Positions 1-5,116 of a stretch of DNA of 5,290 nucleotides are shown here, one piece after another. Positions within the stretch are counted from its first letter, which is position 1. Each line of letters starts with the position of its first letter. Made by a program: the position numbers and the translations under genes. The notes below the pieces were generated by a model. That model was given only the letters and a program-made list of their open reading frames with translations. It ran no database searches and was not told where the DNA came from. The DNA is taken from NCBI GenBank assembly GCA_031279795.1, contig JAITHZ010000284.1, forward strand, positions 1 through 5,290. Direction: 5' to 3'. This DNA is from Bacteroidales bacterium (GTDB lineage: Bacteria > Bacteroidota > Bacteroidia > Bacteroidales > WRGA01).

Positions 1-24
1 AGGTAGTAAATAAAAATAAATCCG

Positions 25-32
25 TATATTTG
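25..32 (+). promoter_or_regulatory. Bacteroidetes-type -7 promoter element of the tRNA gene
   Basis: The octamer TATATTTG matches the Bacteroidetes primary sigma factor -7 consensus TAnnTTTG at every fixed position. It lies 17 bases before the first base of the tRNA, which predicts a transcript start near 38-40 and a 5' leader of about 10 nt for RNase P to remove. No clear TTG -33 element is visible 19-21 bases upstream, but the window edge is close. Confidence 0.7.
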
Positions 33-49
33 CAGCCGAAAAAATTTAC

Positions 50-123
50 GGGGTATTAGCTCATCTGGCTAGAGCGCAACACTGGCAGTGTTGAGGTGAG
101 CGGTTCGAGTCCGCTATACTCCA
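50..123 (+). tRNA. tRNA-Ala, anticodon GGC
   Basis: This 74-nt cloverleaf can be folded by hand. The acceptor arm pairs GGGGTAT with ATACTCC (one G-U pair). The D stem is GCTC/GAGC. The anticodon stem CAACA/TGTTG encloses the loop CTGGCAG, giving anticodon GGC, which reads GCC (and GCU) alanine codons. The T stem AGCGG/CCGCT encloses TTCGAGT. The discriminator base is A at 123 and the following bases are CAA, so the 3' CCA is not encoded and must be added by tRNA nucleotidyltransferase. The gene is a single transcription unit with its own promoter upstream and a hairpin terminator about 38 bases downstream. Confidence 0.95.
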
Positions 124-160
124 CAATAAAGACTTAATAATTCATAACTTATAAAATAAT

Positions 161-200
161 TACCGGACTTTGTTCATTGAAAAACAAAGTCCGGTATTTT
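161..200. terminator. Bidirectional intrinsic terminator between tRNA-Ala and dnaE
   Basis: A perfect 14-bp stem (161-174 with 183-196, core ACCGGACTTTGTT and its reverse complement) closes an 8-nt loop, CATTGAAA. On the + strand it is followed directly by TTTT (197-200), ending the tRNA transcript. On the minus strand it begins 34 bases past the dnaE stop codon and is followed by the T/A-rich AATTATTTTAT. It sits between two convergent genes and can serve both. Confidence 0.88.
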
Positions 201-229
201 GTAATTCATTCTCCTCACCAAAGCTTTGT

Positions 230-3200
230 TCAATTTACCGAAAATGCAATATCTGCTCTTTCGTTCAGGTATTCGATAATCTCTTTAGTCGTGCGTACTT
301 TTTTGGCTCGCGAAAGGAGGTGGACTTTCATACTCGTTTTCAAATCAGTAATCCTGAAGCAGAGCGATGCGTTGCCTTTTTCTTCAAACAGTGTTGATAA
401 TTCATCAATTAATTGTGACTTAATAGATTTCAATGGAATGGTTAGTGTAATTTTGTCAATCATTTTTTCATGCACTTCGTCCAACATCTTGATGGAAGTG
501 ACAGCAAGTTCCAGTTCAGGTTCCGTTTTTTTGTCCTGTTCTTTTTTGTAAAAATAGCGTGGCTGATATTTTCCTTTGAAGCTCAGCAGGTAACCTTGAT
601 ATAAGTAGTTGCGGAACTGAGTGTATTTATCGCCAAAAAACGGTACTTCCCAACTGCCAGAATAATCTTCGACTTTGGCGAAGGCATAATCTTTTCCTGT
701 TTTTGTTTTTCCAAGCCTCACGCTGGTGACAATGCCGCCGAAAGTCAGGTTTTTATTGTAGAGATTTTTTGGTTCTTCAAAATCAATCATTTGTGTATTA
801 CAGCCATACGTCAGTGCAACGTAATATTTATCCAGTGGATGAGACGAAAGGTAAATGCCCACCAGTTCGCGTTCCTTGTTCAGTCGTTCGATGTCGCTCC
901 ATTCCTGCAGCGGGGGAACAGACGGATGTACAACGGAAATGCAGTTTTCCCCGCCGAAGAGCGAGTGCATGTTTTCGCGTTTATCTTGCTGAAATTTATT
1001 ACCGTAGCGAATCAATACATCGGCATAAGTTTCGTCTTTTACTTGGGCAAAGTACTGTTCCCGCTTCAATTCAGGGAAATTGTCGAATGCACCGCCGATT
1101 GCCATTGCTTCGATGTTTCTTTTGTTGCAGGCGGCGAGGTTTACCCGTTCGACGAAATCAAAAATTCCCTTAAAAGACCCGTTTTTTTTTCGTTCGGAGA
1201 TAATTGCCTCTACTGCATTTTCCCCAACGCCTTTAATGGCGCCCAGACCAAAGCGAATGTCGGCGTTTTTATTGACAGAAAATTTGAAAAGACTTTCATT
1301 CACATCAGGGCCTAATACCTGAATATTCATGCGTTTACATTCGTCCATGAATTTTGTGATTTCTGTGATGTTCGACAGATTGCGGCTCAGCAAGGCAGCC
1401 ATGTATTCCGACGGATAATTGGCTTTCAGGTAGGCTGTCTGGAAGGCCACCCATGTGTAACAGGCAGCATGGCATTTGTTGAAGCCGTAGGATGCGAATT
1501 TTTCCCAGTCTGCCCATATTTTTTCACAGATTTGGGTGGCGTAACCGTTTGCTTTTGCGCCGGCAATGAATTTGCTTTTCAGCTCGTCCATTTTGTCTTT
1601 CAGTTTCTTACCCATTGCCTTACGCAAATTATCCGATTCGCCGCGCGTGAAATTTGCCAGTTGTCGCGACAGTAGCATCACTTGTTCTTGATAGACTGTG
1701 ATGCCGTAAGTGTCTTTCAAATAACGTTCCATTTCTGGAAGATCGTAACCAATTTTCTCCCGCCCGTGTTTTCGGGCGATGAAAGACGGTATGGAATCCA
1801 TTGGCCCTGGACGGTAAAGCGCGTTCATGGCAATCAGATCGTTGAAAACTGTCGGCTGCAATTCTTTCAGGTGTTTTTGCATTCCTGCCGATTCAAACTG
1901 GAATGTCCCGACGGTATTGCCTGCACTGTAGAGTTCGTATGTCTTTTTGTCGTAAATGATGCTTTCCATATTTGAAAAGTCAATTGTTTTCCCTGTCGTA
2001 TTTTTAACATTTTCGATTGCATCTTTGATGATCGACAGGGTTTTCAATCCCAAAAAGTCCATTTTCAACATGCCAACATCTTCGATTTTAGTGCCTTCGT
2101 ATTGCGAAACAATTACTTTTTCGCCCGATTCTTTATCTTCTGTCACTGCAATCGGGATGTAATTGGTCAAATCGTCTCGTCCGATAATGACGCCGCATGC
2201 ATGAACTCCAGTGTTTCGAATCGTACCTTCCAGCATTTGCGCGTACTTGAGGGTTTCGCGCACCAGCGGGTCAGACGATTCGACTGCCGTTTTCAGTTCA
2301 GGTACATAATCAATGGCGTTTTTAAGTGTAAGTTTTTTTTCGGGTATTTTATCAGGAACTAATTTCGCCAGCCGATTCGATTCTGTCAGCGGTAATTTTT
2401 GAATGCGGGCAACATCCTTTATCGACGACTTGGCTGCCATTGTACCAAACGTTACGATGTGAGCCACTTTTTCTTTTCCATATTTTTCCATTACCCAGCG
2501 AAGCACATCGCCGCGTCCGTCATCGTCGAAATCAATGTCGATATCGGGCATGGAAATACGGTCTGGATTCAGGAAGCGTTCAAAGAGCAGATCGTATTTT
2601 ATTGGATCTATATCGGTTATTTTCAAACAGTAAGCAACAACAGAGCCTGCCGCTGAACCTCGCCCAGGTCCTATGGACGTTCCATTTTCTCTTGCAGCGC
2701 GAATGAAGTCCTGTACAATAAGAAAGTATCCGGGGAAGCCCATGTTTTTTATTACATTTAACTCAAAATCAATACGTTCCTGTATTTCTGGCGTTAGAGT
2801 TTCACCATATCGTTTTTTAGCGCCTTGGTAAGTGAGGTATTTTAAGTAGTCGTCGTCGTTGGTATATCCTTCGGGCAGTGGGAAGGTTGGCATGATGGGT
2901 TTACTGTTGATGTCGTAAAACTCAACCTTGTCTGCAATTTCCTTTGTATTTTCCAGCGCGTGATGCATGTCGGGAAATATACTGCGCATCTCGTCGGGCG
3001 TTTTCAGCCATTCCTGCTTGGTGTAGCGCATGCGGGTCGGGTCGTCTATATCGGCGTTGGTGACTAAGCAAATCAGACGGTCGTGGGCTTCGGCATCTTC
3101 CTGGTTAGCAAAATGAACGTCGTTGGTTGCGATGAGTTTTATTTGGTGTTTTTCAGCCAGTTGAATCATTACCTTGTTCACTTCCACCTGTTTGGGATAC

Positions 3201-3880
3201 ACATCTTGTGCTGCTGTGGGGTCGTATGTCTCATGCCGCTGAAGTTCGAGATAATAATCGTCGCCAAAAAGATTTTTATACCAGCATACTGCTTTTTCTG
3301 CATCGTCAATCCGTCCGGCAGCAATCAGTCGCGGAATTTCGCCACCGAGACAGGCCGATGCAACAATCAACCCCTCGTGATATTTTTCGAGTAATGCTTT
3401 GTCAATGCGTGGTCGTCCGTAGAAACCTTCTATAAATCCCAAAGAAACCAGTTTGATAAGATTATGATAACCTTTTTTGTTTTTGGCGAGCAGCACCAGA
3501 TGATAACCGCTTAAATCGTCTTTTCCTGCCTTCTGATGACGGCCATTTCGAGCGACATAAGCTTCGCATCCTATAATCGGCTTAAATGGATGGGCTTTTT
3601 TCTCTTCTAATTCCTGTTCTAACTGGGCTATTTTTGACGCGTCGGGCTGGTCGTTTCTTTTGAGTTCTTCCAGTTTTTCTGACGTTTCCGCTATGAGTTT
3701 TTTATTTTTCTTCTCAACATAATCGAAAAAGTCCTTGATTCCGTACATGTTGCCATGATCGGTAAGTGCAATAGCCCGCATGCCGCATTTATATGCCTTG
3801 TCTACCAGCGACTGAATGCTCGCCTGACCGTCGAGGATTGAATAATAAGAGTGTACATGAAGATGAACAAATGATTCCAT
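230..3880 (-). CDS. dnaE: DNA polymerase III subunit alpha (DnaE)
   Basis: This is the catalytic subunit of the replicative DNA polymerase III holoenzyme, which copies the chromosome and binds the sliding clamp and clamp loader. With the start at 3880 it has 1216 residues (E. coli DnaE has 1160). The N-terminal PHP domain begins VHLHVHS (5-11) and keeps nine metal ligands: H8, H10, D17, H42, E106, H127, C177, D254 and H256. A charged, coiled-coil-like insert fills about 56-98. The polymerase core has GPGRGSAAGS (404-413) and PDIDIDF (445-451; catalytic Asp 446 and 448), with the third Asp in KMDFLG (608). A helix-hairpin-helix stretch lies near 875-894, an OB fold at about 1045-1108, and a C-terminal region after that. 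No DnaQ-like exonuclease domain is inserted, so this is DnaE rather than PolC. The frame is open up to an ATG at 3946, but a promoter lies across 3916-3946. Start ATG 3880 gives the family-typical MESFVHLHVHS; ATG 3904 (1224 residues) is the alternative. Stop is TGA. Confidence 0.97.
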   Translation of the reverse strand: MESFVHLHVHSYYSILDGQASIQSLVDKAYKCGMRAIALTDHGNMYGIKDFFDYVEKKNKKLIAETSEKLEELKRNDQPDASKIAQLEQELEEKKAHPFKPIIGCEAYVARNGRHQKAGKDDLSGYHLVLLAKNKKGYHNLIKLVSLGFIEGFYGRPRIDKALLEKYHEGLIVASACLGGEIPRLIAAGRIDDAEKAVCWYKNLFGDDYYLELQRHETYDPTAAQDVYPKQVEVNKVMIQLAEKHQIKLIATNDVHFANQEDAEAHDRLICLVTNADIDDPTRMRYTKQEWLKTPDEMRSIFPDMHHALENTKEIADKVEFYDINSKPIMPTFPLPEGYTNDDDYLKYLTYQGAKKRYGETLTPEIQERIDFELNVIKNMGFPGYFLIVQDFIRAARENGTSIGPGRGSAAGSVVAYCLKITDIDPIKYDLLFERFLNPDRISMPDIDIDFDDDGRGDVLRWVMEKYGKEKVAHIVTFGTMAAKSSIKDVARIQKLPLTESNRLAKLVPDKIPEKKLTLKNAIDYVPELKTAVESSDPLVRETLKYAQMLEGTIRNTGVHACGVIIGRDDLTNYIPIAVTEDKESGEKVIVSQYEGTKIEDVGMLKMDFLGLKTLSIIKDAIENVKNTTGKTIDFSNMESIIYDKKTYELYSAGNTVGTFQFESAGMQKHLKELQPTVFNDLIAMNALYRPGPMDSIPSFIARKHGREKIGYDLPEMERYLKDTYGITVYQEQVMLLSRQLANFTRGESDNLRKAMGKKLKDKMDELKSKFIAGAKANGYATQICEKIWADWEKFASYGFNKCHAACYTWVAFQTAYLKANYPSEYMAALLSRNLSNITEITKFMDECKRMNIQVLGPDVNESLFKFSVNKNADIRFGLGAIKGVGENAVEAIISERKKNGSFKGIFDFVERVNLAACNKRNIEAMAIGGAFDNFPELKREQYFAQVKDETYADVLIRYGNKFQQDKRENMHSLFGGENCISVVHPSVPPLQEWSDIERLNKERELVGIYLSSHPLDKYYVALTYGCNTQMIDFEEPKNLYNKNLTFGGIVTSVRLGKTKTGKDYAFAKVEDYSGSWEVPFFGDKYTQFRNYLYQGYLLSFKGKYQPRYFYKKEQDKKTEPELELAVTSIKMLDEVHEKMIDKITLTIPLKSIKSQLIDELSTLFEEKGNASLCFRITDLKTSMKVHLLSRAKKVRTTKEIIEYLNERADIAFSVN

Positions 3881-3915
3881 ATCTGAACTGTTATTTTTTT
3901 TCATAAATTTCTCTA

Positions 3916-3946
3916 CAAAAGTAGCGGAAAAATAGGGTATTGTCAA
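3916..3946 (-). promoter_or_regulatory. dnaE promoter (-33 TTG, -7 TACTTTTG)
   Basis: Read on the minus strand, TTG (3946-3944) is followed after 20 bases by TACTTTTG (3923-3916), a full match to TAnnTTTG with the usual Bacteroidetes spacing. The predicted transcript start is near 3908-3912. The leader to ATG 3880 would be about 30 nt, A-rich and without a Shine-Dalgarno, as is normal for this phylum. It would be only a few bases to ATG 3904, hence the preference for 3880. Confidence 0.75.
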
Positions 3947-4024
3947 AAAAAGTTTTCAACATGTCAACAAACAAACCTCATTACCCCTTCGATGCTCTAA
4001 TTCCTAATTCATACAGACTCTTTC

Positions 4025-4069
4025 AAAAAAAATAAGTCGTTCGGTTAAATTTTCCGTAAATACTTATTT
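4025..4069 (-). other. Leader-like hairpin followed by a T8 tract
   Basis: On the minus strand AAATAAGT (4069-4062) pairs with ACTTATTT (4037-4030), an 8-bp AT-rich stem whose 24-nt loop holds an inner CGG/CCG pairing. The 3' arm runs into eight T residues (4032-4025). It starts only about 5 bases after the -7 element at 4074-4081, so it would form at the very 5' end of that transcript. The layout suggests an attenuator or a short terminated leader RNA, but the stem is weak, so this is tentative. Confidence 0.35.
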
Positions 4070-4073
4070 GCTG

Positions 4074-4081
4074 CAAAGGTA
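4074..4081 (-). promoter_or_regulatory. Second Bacteroidetes -7 element upstream of dnaE
   Basis: Read on the minus strand the octamer is TACCTTTG followed by C, a full match to TAnnTTTG and one of its commonest forms. No TTG is found 19-21 bases upstream, so it is a -7 element only. A transcript starting near 4067 would run toward dnaE with a leader of roughly 190 nt, and no other gene lies between. It could be a distal dnaE promoter or drive a small RNA. Confidence 0.5.
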
Positions 4082-4189
4082 ATTAGCGCTGTTATGTTAT
4101 GTACTTAAAAGACAAAAAATACAGACGCAATATGTTTTTTAACCGGCTGCGGGTCGGGTAATCAAATAAAGAATTGTGATAAAACAGCA

Positions 4190-4230
4190 ACGCCCACCGT
4201 AGGTGTGAAGTACACTTTTACGACGGGCGT
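4190..4230. other. Imperfect hairpin, candidate 3' end of the HTH transcript
   Basis: ACGCCC (4190-4195) pairs with GGGCGT (4225-4230). Inside, CGTA (4198-4201) pairs with TACG (4219-4222) and GTGT (4203-4206) with ACAC (4212-4215), around the loop GAAGT, with small internal mismatches. On the minus strand it is followed by TGCTGTTTTATC, only a weak T tract, about 56 bases past the HTH gene stop. It could be a terminator or mRNA 3' stabiliser; the assignment is uncertain. Confidence 0.35.
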
Positions 4231-4243
4231 ATAAAGCAGGTAG

Positions 4244-4291
4244 TTGTGACTAAGTTTTTTGAGCAAAAAAATCCCGCGCTACATGTCACAA
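4244..4291. repeat. Nested inverted repeat spanning the stop codon of the HTH gene
   Basis: TTGTGAC (4244-4250) and GTCACAA (4285-4291) form a perfect 7-bp inverted repeat. Inside it, TTTTTT (4255-4260) faces AAAAAA (4265-4270) across GAGC. The outer right arm includes the TGA stop (4288-4286, minus). It may be an mRNA 3'-end structure or a protein-binding dyad; neither can be decided from sequence. Confidence 0.35.
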
Positions 4292-4747
4292 AAGGCTTTT
4301 AAAAAAATAGTAGAACATTGCCTTGCTTGAGCGCGAAAATTCGCGTTTTTTGTTCAGAAGCTGACTCAACGACGATTTGTCAATATCAAGCAGTTTTACC
4401 AAGTCTTTTGTTTTTAATCCGAATTGCAACATTTTTGCTTCGACCGTTTCTACTGTAAACGCTTTCAATGCATCTTTTTCAAAAGCTATCGGGCGGATGT
4501 GCAACTTGATTTCGGTAGGAAGCACATCACTTCCGAACACTTCTTTTGTGCGTTCAATAAGTTCTTTTGCTGTCAGATAGCGTTCTGTGTGATTGTCGAG
4601 CTGCCAAACTTTAACAACTGCCGTATTGCTCGAAAATTCGAGTATCTGAAAATATACCCGTGCAAAACGCTTGTAGTTCCGTGCTGACGTTTCCAGCAGT
4701 TCCTTTTGCTCATCGGTGAGAAAAGGCAGTAATTCAATTCCTTTCAT
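4286..4747 (-). CDS. Small protein with C-terminal helix-turn-helix
   Basis: A 153-residue protein, probably a cytoplasmic DNA-binding regulator. The C-terminal segment, about residues 103-132, has the Cro/CI-type helix-turn-helix pattern: KTKDLVKLLDIDKSS starts near 112 and SLSQLL is the probable recognition helix. A basic KAMFYYFFKSLL tail follows. The N-terminal 100 residues (LTDEQKELL near 10-18, then FARVYFQILEFSS and VVKVWQ) look like a separate alpha/beta domain that I recall from Bacteroidetes proteins of this length but cannot name. No signal peptide or membrane segment is seen. An ATG 45 bases upstream (4792) is in frame but lies in the hairpin just before the gene, so 4747 is preferred; its leader is A-rich. 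The gene lies 48 bases after the interrupted small gene, on the same strand. Its partner and target are unknown. A toxin-antitoxin antitoxin role is possible but unsupported, because no toxin is visible. Confidence 0.8.
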   Translation of the reverse strand: MKGIELLPFLTDEQKELLETSARNYKRFARVYFQILEFSSNTAVVKVWQLDNHTERYLTAKELIERTKEVFGSDVLPTEIKLHIRPIAFEKDALKAFTVETVEAKMLQFGLKTKDLVKLLDIDKSSLSQLLNKKREFSRSSKAMFYYFFKSLL

Positions 4748-4764
4748 AATAAGTTCGTTTTTTG

Positions 4765-4789
4765 AAAAGGGAGGGGAGTTTCCCCTCCC
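4765..4789 (-). terminator. GC-rich hairpin with TTTT between the interrupted gene and the HTH gene
   Basis: On the minus strand GGGAGGGGA (4789-4781) pairs perfectly with TCCCCTCCC (4777-4769) around the 3-nt loop AAC, followed by TTTT (4768-4765). It starts 7 bases after the stop codon of the upstream small gene and ends 17 bases before the preferred ATG of the HTH gene. It looks like an intrinsic terminator or a partial one that lowers HTH expression. No separate promoter is visible between it and the HTH start, which favours partial read-through. Confidence 0.65.
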
Positions 4790-4795
4790 CACATT

Positions 4796-5110
4796 CTACA
4801 ACCGGATTTCCCTGAAGGCGTACAGGTCAAAAATGGCAATCTGCCTGTGCTTGCGCCCAAATTCGATGGCTTCCTCTTTGGTTTCAAACATCTTGCTGCT
4901 GTCGAAGTAGTATTGCCGGTTTTGCTTGTTGAGCCATCCGTCCACGATGTTGTCGTGAGTTGTGGCGTGTTCAAGCACTGTTCTCAATCCTTCGTCGTCG
5001 AAGCAGTTTTGTGTTTCGCTGTAAGCGGCAACATAGCCGCTTATTAGAAATTCCAAAGAAGAGTCCCCTCCGAAAAGTCCATTTTGGGCATTTCTCCAAA
5101 ATATTAGCAT
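4796..5110 (-). CDS. 3' portion of the interrupted gene with an element-derived start (104 aa)
   Basis: An intact 104-residue frame opens at ATG 5110 inside the inserted element. The first 19 residues (MLIFWRNAQNGLFGGDSSL) come from the element and the second target copy. The next 85 are the original protein from EFLISG to the natural end. The chimeric start is one codon after a TGA-TAA pair that closes the upstream fragment, so translational re-initiation could express it. The new N-terminus replaces the 26 residues of the native one, so function may be lost. Possible expression is an inference, not shown. Confidence 0.5.
   Translation of the reverse strand: MLIFWRNAQNGLFGGDSSLEFLISGYVAAYSETQNCFDDEGLRTVLEHATTHDNIVDGWLNKQNRQYYFDSSKMFETKEEAIEFGRKHRQIAIFDLYAFREIRL
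5054..5061. repeat. Target site duplication, copy 1 (CAAAGAAG)
   Basis: This 8-bp direct repeat abuts the inserted element on its low-coordinate side and is identical to 5168-5175. The outermost bases could instead belong to the element, giving a 6-bp AAAGAA duplication with 18-bp terminal repeats. The pre-insertion sequence is the same either way. Confidence 0.8.
5062..5078 (+). repeat. MITE terminal inverted repeat, left
   Basis: AGTCCCCTCCGAAAAGT, perfect reverse complement of 5151-5167. The pairing extends one more base pair outward (5061 with 5168), where it overlaps the target duplication. Confidence 0.9.
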
Positions 5111-5116
5111 TGATTA

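Larger units (their letters stand above)
3947..4285. other. Intergenic region between the HTH gene and dnaE, no credible protein gene
   Basis: No ATG-initiated frame of useful length with family-like content was found on either strand. Visible contents are a second -7 element (4074-4081), a leader-like hairpin with a T8 tract (4025-4069), an imperfect hairpin (4190-4230), part of a dyad touching the HTH gene stop codon (4244-4291), and a tandem duplication of CTAATTC (3997-4003 and 4004-4010). The segment 4107-4232 reads on + as a start-less frame containing LTGC and ending in a KYTF-TTGV tail, but it has no start codon and is not called a gene. Confidence 0.7.

Noticed and set aside
170..551. 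Two overlapping + strand frames of 75 and 124 codons at the 3' end of dnaE
   Set aside because: They lie antisense to the conserved C-terminal dnaE coding sequence and start inside the terminator hairpin. Their composition is that of shadow frames.
3997..4010. Tandem duplication of CTAATTC
   Set aside because: Two 7-bp units in AT-rich intergenic DNA; too short to claim function and no third copy is seen.
4107..4232. A + strand frame containing LTGCGSGNQ (lipobox-like) and ending KYTF-TTGV before TAA
   Set aside because: It has no ATG, GTG or TTG start, because the nearby ATG at 4131 is out of frame. The putative lipobox Cys has no signal-peptide hydrophobic core before it, and the end overlaps a hairpin that makes both strands look open. 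Chance or a very decayed remnant.
4769..4789. The GC-rich hairpin as a second MITE end or remnant
   Set aside because: It shares only a short GGAGGGGA-type core with the element ends, has no flanking duplication, and its position plus the TTTT tract fit a terminator better.
4744..4974. A 76-codon minus-strand frame overlapping the 3' part of the interrupted gene
   Set aside because: It is an alternative frame of the clearly better 85-residue coding segment, and it ends inside the HTH gene leader.
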